Shown here: one piece after another, positions 53,612 to 61,614 of the stretch
Numbering within the stretch: the first letter of the stretch is position 1
Layout: each line of letters starts with the position of its first letter
Source of the DNA: Chryseobacterium sp. SC28
GTDB taxonomy: Bacteria; Bacteroidota; Bacteroidia; Flavobacteriales; Weeksellaceae
Direction of reading: 5' to 3'
Assembly: GCF_003932955.1 (NCBI RefSeq)
Contig: NZ_QOVY01000002.1
Location: 1-64,000, forward strand
Length of the DNA: 64,000 nucleotides
Program-made: the position numbers and the translations under genes
The notes under the pieces: model-generated
Databases searched by the model: none
What the model was told of the DNA's origin: nothing
Seen by the model: only the letters and a program-made list of their open reading frames with translations

Positions 53612-54790
53612 TTGGATTTTAATAATAAATATGAAACATTGGATGATTTTATTTCTTCCCGCCTTAATGATGAAGAAGTGGGAATCTGGTTTTATGACAA
53701 TGGTTTAGAGAAGTTTATTATTAAGTTGCCTAATCATATTATTAGAGCCATCAACCAAGGATGTAAATTAGAAATGTTAGTAGGGCAGTATTTTGTTTCA
53801 GAAAAAACATACCCTGTTATTGGATTATTCATTTATGACCATATTGATAATCCCTTGATTGTAACTCAATCCAGTAATTTTCTGCTTGAAATAGATGCAC
53901 TTAAAATAATATTGAAAAGTGGGAATTCAATTTTAGTGGACTTTTATGATGAATTGGGGGTTCCCGTTTTATCAAGCAATGCTACCCTAAGTGAGAATAC
54001 TGTTGAAATTCAATGGCAAAACATTGATACTGAATATAACAATGATAATTGGAAGAAAGTTTTAGATCAAATGAAATTGGATTTTGACGCCAAAAACTAT
54101 CAAGATTTTCAGAGAATAGAAATAAATGTCTCCAATGGAGTTGCGATACAATCTGCTTTTATTACTGATCAAAATATTACCACTCATTATTTAGAGGAAA
54201 AAGAGGGAGATCAACTTGAAAAAAAAGTGTTCGTACCCTTAGAATCTATATTTAAAACCAATAATATTTTTCTCAATCCTTATTTTAATTCTTCAGGCAG
54301 AAAAAAGGAATTCACCGATATTTTTGCCCATTATGAATTGGGAACATTTTATATTGAATCGAAGGTTTTATCTTCTCAAAAGGCTTTTGATAAATCCATT
54401 TCCAAACAACAGGATAATATTAAAAAGCAAATATTAAAGGCGGTTAATCAACTTGCCGGAGCTTTGAGAAGTGTATCAAATGAAATATCGGTGTTTGACT
54501 CTAAATCAAATCTGAAAATTGAGATTAACAAAGGGTTAGTACCACAATGTATTATTTTAGTTTCAGAATTACCCTCATTTGGGGAATGGGAAGATTTGAA
54601 CATTTCAATTTTTGAATTAATTTCACAATATAACTGTTATCTCAATATAATGGAACTTTCTGACTTTGTGAAGATTATTAAATTAGCCCGCGGAAGCATC
54701 GAAAAATTGGATTATTATCTTATGAAAAGGGCAGAAGGTTTCGAAACAACAAAGACTTTCTTTTATAAAACCGAGGTTGTGTTTAATTAA
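53612..54790 (+). CDS. Hypothetical protein with nuclease-like core (defence-region)
   Basis: This 392-aa protein starts at TTG 53612 (no in-frame ATG gives a better start). It is not recognised. A stretch FTDIFAHYELGTFYIESKVLS (about 231-251) has an Asp and an ExK at the spacing of PD-(D/E)xK nucleases, followed by helices KSISKQQDNIKKQILKAVNQL. The gene is right behind an FRG remnant, so it may be the surviving half of a two-gene defence unit. The codon use is AT-rich, unlike the metal genes. Confidence concerns the gene, not the function. Confidence 0.5.
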   Translation: MDFNNKYETLDDFISSRLNDEEVGIWFYDNGLEKFIIKLPNHIIRAINQGCKLEMLVGQYFVSEKTYPVIGLFIYDHIDNPLIVTQSSNFLLEIDALKIILKSGNSILVDFYDELGVPVLSSNATLSENTVEIQWQNIDTEYNNDNWKKVLDQMKLDFDAKNYQDFQRIEINVSNGVAIQSAFITDQNITTHYLEEKEGDQLEKKVFVPLESIFKTNNIFLNPYFNSSGRKKEFTDIFAHYELGTFYIESKVLSSQKAFDKSISKQQDNIKKQILKAVNQLAGALRSVSNEISVFDSKSNLKIEINKGLVPQCIILVSELPSFGEWEDLNISIFELISQYNCYLNIMELSDFVKIIKLARGSIEKLDYYLMKRAEGFETTKTFFYKTEVVFN

Positions 54791-54892
54791 GTGTTTTAAT
54801 AATTTATTTTTTATTCTAGGTTCTAGAAAGACTATTTTCAATCTTTATTCGTCCGATTTCTCTAATTATTTGAGAAGCGAATCTTCTTTTTC

Positions 54893-54919
54893 GTCGCAAA
54901 TATTTTCTAAATTTGCGAC
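54893..54919. promoter_or_regulatory. AbiEi-type operator overlapping a -7 promoter
   Basis: GTCGCAAAT (54893-54901) and ATTTGCGAC (54911-54919) are perfectly inverted with a 9-nt spacer, 20 nt before the antitoxin ATG. TAAATTTG (54908-54915) inside it matches the -7 consensus. AbiEi antitoxins are known to bind inverted repeats in their own promoter. Confidence 0.7.
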
Positions 54920-54939
54920 AAAATAACCGTAAATTGCAT

Positions 54940-55550
54940 ATGCAAAGCATTGATGATAAAATACTTGTAAAAATAAAAAAAGCGAAGAGGGGTACGCTGT
55001 TTTTTATTGAAGGCTTTCTTGCTTTCGGCAATGCCAGAGCAGTTGCAAAAGCATTGGAAAGATTGGTCAATAACGGCGGTATTTCCCGTGTTGCGAGGGG
55101 ATTTACGCTGTTTTACAAACGGATCCAGTTTTGGGAAATATTCAGCCTTCTGCCGAACAGATTGCAGAGGTAATTCGCAAAAGAGACAAGGCGCGCATTA
55201 TTCCAACGGGAATTCTGGCGCTCAATGCACTAGGACTCTCCACCCAGATTCCCCTCAATTTGGTGTATCTTACAGACGGTTCTGCACGAACAGTTGATCT
55301 CGGCAAAAGAAAAATAAAATTCAAAAAAACAAGCCCGAAAAACCTCGCTGCGATTGGTGAAATAAGCGGACTTGTAATCCAAGCTTTGAAAGAAATCGGG
55401 AAGGACAATGTCACTCAACAGGAAAAGGATTTAGTTATAGAAAAACTTAAAAAGGAAAATCCATACCGCTTGGAACACGACATTCGCCTTGCGCCAGAAT
55501 GGATTAGGATAATAATGCGGAACGCCATAAATAAAAATAATGACAAATAA
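54940..55550 (+). pseudogene. abiEi: DUF6088 / AbiEi-type antitoxin, frameshifted
   Basis: The antitoxin runs in two frames. The first (54940-55173) begins MQSIDDKILVKIKKAKRG and holds the winged HTH. The second (about 55131-55550) continues with GNIQPSAEQIAEVI and RLAPEWIRIIM. The frame breaks near 55105-55130, at the joint between the DNA-binding part and the C-terminal part. Without the break, the two pieces read as one normal DUF6088 protein of about 200 aa. It overlaps the toxin start by 11 nt. Type IV TA and phage-abortive-infection function is therefore lost or reduced. Confidence 0.8.
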
Positions 55551-56553
55551 ATTTTTAGCCCTTCCCCAATAAACGAGGGTCCTTGCTTTTACACAAGTTG
55601 CCGAAAAAAGAGGAATAACACCGTTTGCCGTGGAAAAAGACTGGTGGGTATCGCAAACTTTGAAAGCGGTTTTTGAATTGGATGTAGCCGAGCATTTGGT
55701 TTTCAAAGGTGGCACCTCGCTGAGCAAGGCGTGGAACCTCATAGAAAGGTTTTCCGAAGACATTGATTTGGCCATCGAAAGAGAGTTTCTTGGCTTCGAA
55801 GGAAGTTTGACTAAAAACAAGAAAACCAAATTAAGGAAGGCTTCCGGCCAATATATCAGCGAGGTTTTTTATTTAGAATTACAGGAAAAATTTAAAGAGA
55901 AAGGCTTGGAAAATGTCACTTTCTCGTTGGCCGAAACCCAGGATTCCGATTAGGATCCTCGTATTATCAATATTTTTTATCCAAATATAATTGAAGTTAC
56001 GGAATATCTGAAGCCGAGAGTTCAAATAGAAGTCGGGTGCCGTTCATTAATTGAGCCATTTACGATGAAAAAAATTTCCGCGATGGTTGATGATGAATAT
56101 CCAGAGCAGAGTTTTTCGGAAAAAAGCGAAGAAATACCATCCGTTAATCCGGAAAGGACTTTTTTAGAAAAAATTTTCCTTCTGCATGAAGAGTTTCAGA
56201 AAACCGCTTAAAAAATAAGGGTAGATCTGCTCAGCCGCCATTTGTACGATCTATATGCTTTTTCAAAAACAGAATATGCAGAAAGTGCCCTACAGAATAA
56301 GGAACTCTATGAAACCATTGTAAAGCACAGAATGGAGTTTGCCAAAATCTCCGGTATCGACTATAGCCTGCACAGGTCAGCCACAATAAACCCTATTCCA
56401 CCAGAAAATATCATTGAATTATGGGAAAAAGATTATGCCAAAATGCGAGAAGAAATGGTTTATGGCGAAAACAGACCAACTTTTTCTGAAATAATTGAAA
56501 CTCTTAAAAAACTGAAAGATAAAATCAACAGCCTCAATTGGGAAATGATTTAA
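55540..56553 (+). pseudogene. abiEii: AbiEii-type nucleotidyltransferase toxin with three in-frame stops
   Basis: A single reading frame from ATG 55540 to 56553 encodes an AbiEii toxin (about 337 codons) with VFKGGTSLSKAW and the metal-binding FSEDIDLA of the nucleotidyltransferase fold, followed by PRVQIEVG and ERTFLEKIFLLHEEFQ. Stops interrupt it at 55570 (TAA), 55951 (TAG) and 56209 (TAA), without frameshift. The flanking residues match the family, so these are nonsense mutations. No full-length toxin is made unless stops are read through. Confidence 0.8.
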
Positions 56554-56589
56554 GGGAAAAGGTTTTGCTAAAATATTAAACAAATACTC

Positions 56590-57801
56590 TTACTTCAAAA
56601 CCTCGTCAATAATCTTATCCAATTTATTATCCGGAAGACTGTTTAAATAAGACATTGTAGATTTTATATCTTTTTGCCCAAGTGCTTCGCGAATAGTCTC
56701 AATTGAAATATTATTGAACTTCAAAACTGTGGCAAACGAGTGACGGGCGCAGTAATAAGAGATATTCTTCTTGATTTGCAGTTCTTTCATTATTTCTTTT
56801 AACTGCATATTCACATAATAGGTCAGCACTTTTTTGGATCTGTTTTTTAGGTAAATCTGCGTTGGCTTTTCGGTATTCATTATGTTGAAAATGAACTTTG
56901 AACTGTCTTCGGATTTGTATTTTTCCATGATATTCCGAGCGTAATCATTGATTTTAAAACTCACCGGAACGCCTGTTTTACTGCGGATATAATCAATACG
57001 ATCAATATTCAAGAATTTTTTTTCCAACTTAATCAAATCCAAAAAGTTGATTCCTCTTGCATAATAACTGAACAAAAACATATCTTTTGCAAAAGAAAGT
57101 TTTTCGTCTTTTGGCTCATATTTCTTGAGTTTTTCTATTTCTTCTTCATTCAGATACTCCTTTTTCCCACTTTCCTTCAGTTTTGAAATTTTATAATGCC
57201 TAAAAGGATATTGTTTTTCCGTAATTACTTGGTTTCTAATGGCTTGATTAAAAACCGAACGCAAAGTCCGCATTCTAATCGCGATACTGGACTCCCTATT
57301 CCCGCGAGAAATGCAATAGGCTTCAAATTTTTTCAAGTTAGAATAATCCAATTCATTAAAGCTAATGTCTTTTTTGCCAAAGAACCGTTGCAGCGCATTC
57401 AGAGTATCTTTTTCCACTTTCGCTGTTCCGGTTTTATCCGATGCCAAAAGATTTCTAATCAAATCTTCGTGGAAACTCGTATAGGTTAAGGAAATGCTTT
57501 GTCCGCTGCTCGTCTTTAGTTTATTGATGAGATCAGGAAGCGTGAAGTAGATTCCATTTTTATCGAAATCGTCGATAATCTCGTCAATGATCTTAATTCT
57601 GCGCTCAATAAATTTGTTGAGGTTAGCGTGATTGGGATGCGAAGTTTTCAGACGACAAGCGTCAAAACTCCAGTCCTTCTCCTTGCAAGTTTTCCCGATT
57701 GAAAGACTTGTGTTTTTGCGGTCTTTTATAAATGAAATTATGATACTTCTCTCCCCTGTTTTATTCGCTTTTGGAGCAAGTGTAAAGGTGTAACTTACCA
57801 T
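56590..57801 (-). CDS. int: Tyrosine recombinase (integrase) of the IME
   Basis: This 403-aa integrase acts on the tRNA-Asn site. N-terminal arm-binding domain (1-95), SAM-like core-binding domain (about 108-205) and catalytic domain (about 215-390) are in the usual Bacteroidetes order. Active-site residues are Arg in YARGINFLDLI, Lys in RSKTGVPV, ARHSFAT with the second Arg, and the nucleophile Tyr near 385 in STMSYLNSL. The His of HxxR and of LGH are Tyr and Gln here, variants seen in other elements. It points away from the right att site, with 220 nt between them. Confidence 0.92.
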   Translation of the reverse strand: MVSYTFTLAPKANKTGERSIIISFIKDRKNTSLSIGKTCKEKDWSFDACRLKTSHPNHANLNKFIERRIKIIDEIIDDFDKNGIYFTLPDLINKLKTSSGQSISLTYTSFHEDLIRNLLASDKTGTAKVEKDTLNALQRFFGKKDISFNELDYSNLKKFEAYCISRGNRESSIAIRMRTLRSVFNQAIRNQVITEKQYPFRHYKISKLKESGKKEYLNEEEIEKLKKYEPKDEKLSFAKDMFLFSYYARGINFLDLIKLEKKFLNIDRIDYIRSKTGVPVSFKINDYARNIMEKYKSEDSSKFIFNIMNTEKPTQIYLKNRSKKVLTYYVNMQLKEIMKELQIKKNISYYCARHSFATVLKFNNISIETIREALGQKDIKSTMSYLNSLPDNKLDKIIDEVLK

Positions 57802-57825
57802 TTTGTGTCAATTTTTATCGTTTTT

Positions 57826-57835
57826 CACGAACATT
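57826..57835 (+). repeat. Single CACGAACATT repeat near int
   Basis: One further copy of the CACGAACATT unit lies between the int start and the 19-bp double site at 57879, in the same orientation. Confidence 0.5.
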
Positions 57836-57878
57836 TTTTTCAGATATTCCTGTTTATCGTGTTTTACAAAAATTTTTT

Positions 57879-57897
57879 CACGAACATTTCACGAACA
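57879..57897 (+). repeat. Right-end CACGAACA double repeat (candidate integrase arm site)
   Basis: Identical over 19 bp to 12698-12716 and in the same orientation. It lies 125 bp inside the right att repeat and upstream of int. An integrase arm-binding or excisionase function is inferred from position. Confidence 0.6.
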
Positions 57898-58021
57898 TTT
57901 GCCCTCCAAAAGTAAAATATTATAAAATACTGTACAAGAAAAATATTTGTAAACAATTGATAATCAAAGAAAATAAAGCATAATAAAGATTAAGCAAATT
58001 ATAATAAAACACAATAAAACC

Positions 58022-58066
58022 GACTGTTAATCAGAGGGTCGCTGGTTCGAGCCCAGCAAGAGGAGC
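58022..58066 (+). repeat. Right attachment repeat (attR core), 45 bp tRNA-Asn fragment
   Basis: Identical to 12603-12647. It has no 5' tRNA half and no promoter before it, so it is not a functional tRNA. Confidence 0.93.
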
Positions 58067-58100
58067 AAAACCATCACAGAAATGTGGTGGTTTTTTGTTT
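58067..58100 (+). terminator. Ancestral tRNA-Asn terminator, chromosome side
   Basis: AAAACCATC-ACA, GAAA loop, TGT-GGTGGTTTT forms an 11-14-bp stem followed by a T-run directly after the right att repeat. It is the likely original terminator of tRNA-Asn before insertion. The gap 58101-58335 holds otherwise only a weak hairpin for the minus-strand gene. Confidence 0.75.
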
Positions 58101-58335
58101 TAGGTTTTTAATTCTTGGACTTATTTGAACGAGGAGATTACCAATTACTAATCCCATTTTGCAAAATTCTGAAATAATTTTCCCGATCAAAGTGCAGCCC
58201 GTTTTCAAGGCGGATAAAGAATTTTCAGATTTAAAACCGAAAAATTGATTTTGAATTTTTAATATTTCTATTTTAAGGGTCTCTTTTTTGAGATCTTTTT
58301 TTCTGAAAAAATATTGAATTTAATTATTCGGTTTG

Positions 58336-59538
58336 CTATTTTTTATTCTTCTCCTCGATCCAGCGGCTCATATATTTTGTGGAGTTCAGTTGATGGTGCT
58401 GAAGGATTTTACTTAGATAATTTTCGGTTCTGTGATTTTCCAGATTGTTCTCAATTTCCAAAACTTTATTAATGAAAGACCCTGCGAATAATTCTTTTCT
58501 GAAAAGAGAATCAATAATTTTATATCCATTTTCCTGAGCTTGGTTCCAAATCCTTTCATCCTGATAAAGCTCAATTGCTTTATCAACAAAAGCCTCTTCA
58601 ATATCTTCAATGAAACCATTCCAAGGGAGATTTTCGTGCATTGCTTCTGCTCCAACAGAGCTTGTAACATTGGGTAATCCGAGCTTCATACTTTCCCAAA
58701 GTTTCCCCTTCAATCCCGCTCCAAAAGGAATGGGTGCCAGCAGAACTTTTGCTTTATCAAAAATATCTTCCACAGAATTCGCTCTTCCTTTTACCAGAAA
58801 TCCATCTTTCTCATTATGAAGTTCCCAAACCTTCTGGCCGGCATAAGCCCCATAAATATGAAGTTCGGCTTCCGGAAGTTTTTTCTTGATCGCTTTCCAG
58901 ATTGGTTTCAATTTCAAAACCGTTTGCCAATTGGGTTCGTGGAGGAAATTTCCGATGCTTACAAAGTGTTTTCGGTCTTCAAATGGAATTTTACTTTTCT
59001 CAAAATTCTCAGTTAAAAATGGAATGTAAAACAGAGTATCGGGATTGATTTTAAAATCATCAACCAAAAGATGATATTCAAATTGTGAAATGATTAATGC
59101 CAGATCACAACGCAAAATCGAGGCAATTTCTCTTAGAAAAATATCATTAACGAGATCGCTCTTTTCAAGATTTCTCCTTTCAACAAAAGCTTTCCGCCGC
59201 GCTTCTCTCAGAAAATGCAGATCTTCTGTATCCATGATTTTCGCAGCATCAGGGCAATTCTCAGAAACGCGCCAACCGAATTGTTCCTCGGTCACATAGC
59301 GGTCAAAAAGGACGACAGCCGGATTGAGATTTCTAATCTTCTCATCAAAACTTTCATTATTGATTTCAATCTTCTGAACTTCGATTTTCTCGGAAAATTC
59401 AATGTTATTTGAAGCGGTCAGAAATGTGATTTTGTAATCAGCTTCAGAAAAAAGCTGCATCAGTTGCATCATCCGATGTCCGGCCGCAGTAGAAGCCGGC
59501 TCGGGAATAACGAGACCAATGATGACAAGATGTTTCAC
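58336..59538 (-). CDS. Glycosyltransferase (GT4-like)
   Basis: This 400-aa cytosolic glycosyltransferase starts at GTG 59538 (KHLVIIGLVIPEPASTAAGHRMMQL), with the N-terminal nucleotide-fold half and a GT-B C-terminal half showing VSIGNFLHEPNW, ELHIYGAYAG, VLLAPIPFGAGLKGKLWESM and LPNVTSSVGAEAM. An open frame extends to 60327, but that part is antisense to guaC and unlike the family. The sugar donor and acceptor are unknown; a cell-surface polysaccharide role is usual. Confidence 0.8.
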   Translation of the reverse strand: MKHLVIIGLVIPEPASTAAGHRMMQLMQLFSEADYKITFLTASNNIEFSEKIEVQKIEINNESFDEKIRNLNPAVVLFDRYVTEEQFGWRVSENCPDAAKIMDTEDLHFLREARRKAFVERRNLEKSDLVNDIFLREIASILRCDLALIISQFEYHLLVDDFKINPDTLFYIPFLTENFEKSKIPFEDRKHFVSIGNFLHEPNWQTVLKLKPIWKAIKKKLPEAELHIYGAYAGQKVWELHNEKDGFLVKGRANSVEDIFDKAKVLLAPIPFGAGLKGKLWESMKLGLPNVTSSVGAEAMHENLPWNGFIEDIEEAFVDKAIELYQDERIWNQAQENGYKIIDSLFRKELFAGSFINKVLEIENNLENHRTENYLSKILQHHQLNSTKYMSRWIEEKNKK

Positions 59539-59647
59539 GAAGGCAAAAATAGAGATTCTAACTTTAAAATTTGAAGTCTGATGGAATTTAATAACGATTG
59601 TGATTAAATTGTCTTTGGATTTTCGAAACGTTTTTACTAAAACAATC

Positions 59648-59678
59648 TTGATTTCCAAGAAAAATAATGTTAATTTTG
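59648..59678 (+). promoter_or_regulatory. Promoter of guaC
   Basis: TTG (59648-59650) and TAATTTTG (59671-59678) are 20 nt apart, a full match to the Bacteroidetes consensus. The start of transcription would fall at or next to the ATG at 59683. Confidence 0.6.
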
Positions 59679-59682
59679 GCTT

Positions 59683-60723
59683 ATGCGAATAGAAAACGAA
59701 ATCAAGTTGGGGTTCAAAGATGTGATGTTTCGCCCGAAGCGATCCACACTCAAATCCCGGTCGGAAGTGACGATAGAAAGAGAATTTACTTTTCTGCACA
59801 CGAAGAAAAAATGGAGCGGCGTTCCGCTGATTGCCGCCAATATGGACACAGTCGGAACTTTCGAAATGGCAGAAGCTTTGTCGAAAGACAAAATCATCAC
59901 AGCCATACACAAACATTATTCCGCCGAAGAATGGAATCAATTCTTGGCAGGAAAAACCGACGAATTCTACCAATACATCGCCCTGAGCACCGGAACCGGA
60001 AAAGCGGACGAAGAAAAAATCAAAACCATTTTGGACGCCAATCCGAAGATCCAGTTTCTTTGTATTGATGTTGCAAACGGCTATTCCGAGCATTTTGTTC
60101 AGTTTGTAAAGAAAGCAAGAAAAAATTTCGCCGATAAAATCATCATGGCAGGAAACGTCGTCACCGGCGAAATGGTGGAAGAACTGATTTTGGCTGGCGC
60201 TGATATGATTAAAGTGGGAATTGGCCCGGGCTCGGTCTGCACAACGCGTGTAAAAACGGGTGTTGGCTATCCGCAACTTTCTGCCATCATCGAATGTGCG
60301 GATGCAGCGCACGGATTGGGCGGACAAATTATTGGCGACGGCGGGTGCAAAGTTCCTGGTGACGTAGCGAAAGCCTTTGGTGGCGGTTCAGATTTTGTGA
60401 TGTTGGGCGGAATGTTTGCCGGACACGACGAAAGTGGCGGCGAGCTGATTACGGAAAATGGAAAAACTTTCAGATTATTCTACGGAATGAGTTCTCAAAC
60501 CGCGATGGATAAACATTCCGGCGGCGTGGCAGAATATCGGGCTTCTGAGGGGAAAACCGTGAAAGTTCCTTACAAAGGTCCCGTCTCGGAAACGGTGAAA
60601 GATATTTTGGGTGGCGTTCGTTCCACTTGCACTTATGTTGGTGCTTCGAAGTTGAAGGAACTTTCTAAGCGAACGACTTTTATCCGAGTTCAGGAGCAGG
60701 AAAATCAGGTTTTTAACAGATAG
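59683..60723 (+). CDS. guaC: GMP reductase
   Basis: GuaC makes IMP from GMP with NADPH in purine salvage. The 346-aa TIM barrel has [34 protein letters not shown] with the catalytic Cys-Thr-Thr, [13 protein letters not shown] and GMSSQTAM. It lacks the CBS domains of the longer IMP dehydrogenase, and matches the GuaC length. The promoter is so near the ATG that the mRNA may be leaderless. Confidence 0.92.
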   Translation: MRIENEIKLGFKDVMFRPKRSTLKSRSEVTIEREFTFLHTKKKWSGVPLIAANMDTVGTFEMAEALSKDKIITAIHKHYSAEEWNQFLAGKTDEFYQYIALSTGTGKADEEKIKTILDANPKIQFLCIDVANGYSEHFVQFVKKARKNFADKIIMAGNVVTGEMVEELILAGADMIKVGIGPGSVCTTRVKTGVGYPQLSAIIECADAAHGLGGQIIGDGGCKVPGDVAKAFGGGSDFVMLGGMFAGHDESGGELITENGKTFRLFYGMSSQTAMDKHSGGVAEYRASEGKTVKVPYKGPVSETVKDILGGVRSTCTYVGASKLKELSKRTTFIRVQEQENQVFNR

Positions 60724-60732
60724 AATCTTAAT

Positions 60733-61434
60733 ATGAACAAATTCTCATTTTTGTTATTACTTTTCATCATCTCTTGTACAAATCAAAAATCTATAAGCAT
60801 TCCAGAAAATTTTTATGAAAATAAAATACCCAAGCTTTATAGTGATGAATGGTATAATCTTAACTATTCGAATGATGATTATTTAGTAAAAAATGACAAT
60901 GGAAAACTTGTTGTTGAAAAAACTACATACAGAAACTCTTCAACATTAAATATTCTTGGAGGAAAACTCCTTGGTGAAAATGGTGGAGAATGGGGCGGAG
61001 AATTATCTTTTAAATCAAATGATGATATTTTGCCAATTAAGAAAATCAAATCTGGAAACATTGTACAAATTTTCAAATTTCAGAATCGAATTTTTTTTAT
61101 CGAAGGCTTAGCTCATTTATCTACAAGTGAAGGCAAACTTTATGAATTGTACCCAAAAGATTTTAGTTATAAAAAGCTTATTGATTTTGAAGACGCTCCC
61201 GAAGCAGTTACAACTTATAACAATAAAATTTTTGTAGCCTCACATCAAAATTTTTATGAAATAGAAAATTTCAAAAAAACTAAACTATTTGAGAAAGAAT
61301 TTTGGGGAAGTTTATATCCAAATTCAATTGCTGTTTTTGACGAGGAAAATATTTTCTTGGGAATAAGAAGTGGAATCGTAAAAATAAATCTGAAAACTAA
61401 AAAAATTGAATTTTTCAGAGAAAATAAAAAATAA
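60733..61434 (+). CDS. Hypothetical lipoprotein
   Basis: This 233-aa protein has a lipobox (FIISC, about Cys15). The remainder has repeated beta-rich segments (VQIFKFQNRIFFIEGLAH, VTTYNNKIFVASHQNFYEI, ENIFLGIRSGIVKINLKT) like a short propeller-type fold. No known family is recognised. It follows guaC by 9 nt and has a terminator after it, so it may be co-transcribed. The base composition is more AT-rich than guaC. Confidence 0.6.
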   Translation: MNKFSFLLLLFIISCTNQKSISIPENFYENKIPKLYSDEWYNLNYSNDDYLVKNDNGKLVVEKTTYRNSSTLNILGGKLLGENGGEWGGELSFKSNDDILPIKKIKSGNIVQIFKFQNRIFFIEGLAHLSTSEGKLYELYPKDFSYKKLIDFEDAPEAVTTYNNKIFVASHQNFYEIENFKKTKLFEKEFWGSLYPNSIAVFDEENIFLGIRSGIVKINLKTKKIEFFRENKK

Positions 61435-61437
61435 GAA

Positions 61438-61460
61438 AAACAGCCATAAGCTGGCTGTTT
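61438..61460 (+). terminator. Terminator after the lipoprotein gene
   Basis: AAACAGCC (61438-61445) pairs with GGCTGTTT (61453-61460) around a 7-nt loop; a short T-rich stretch follows. Confidence 0.7.
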
Positions 61461-61614
61461 GTTATTTTGCCGCTTCTAAAAATATATTCAACTTATTGAA
61501 TTTTAAGTTTTTAAGTGCGGATTTTTAAGGAATGACCATTGATTGAAATCCTCAGATATGCGGGTGTATATGAAGTCCTTAAAATTTAGAAGTTGATGAC
61601 CGGTTTATAGTTCT

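Larger units (their letters stand above)
12603..58066. mobile_element. Integrative mobilizable element carrying metal-resistance cargo (tRNA-Asn site)
   Basis: The element is delimited by two identical 45-bp repeats, 12603-12647 and 58022-58066. The left copy completes tRNA-Asn and the right copy is a tRNA 3' fragment with no 5' part. It encodes a tyrosine recombinase at the right end and an excisionase-like HTH, VapE, primase, MobC and MOBP relaxase at the left. No TraG/VirD4 coupling protein or TraJ/N/M-type transfer genes are present in the 45 kb. It should therefore be mobilized by a helper conjugative element. Cargo is Cu/Ag and Zn/Cd/Co resistance plus a carbon-metabolism cassette and decayed defence genes. 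Confidence 0.92.

Noticed and set aside
58022-58066. Second tRNA-Asn gene
   Set aside because: Only the 3' 45 bases are present, with no 5' half or promoter; it is the right attachment repeat.
59539-60327. Long N-terminal extension of the glycosyltransferase reading frame (663 aa in total)
   Set aside because: It is antisense to guaC and has no family match; the glycosyltransferase pattern begins at GTG 59538.
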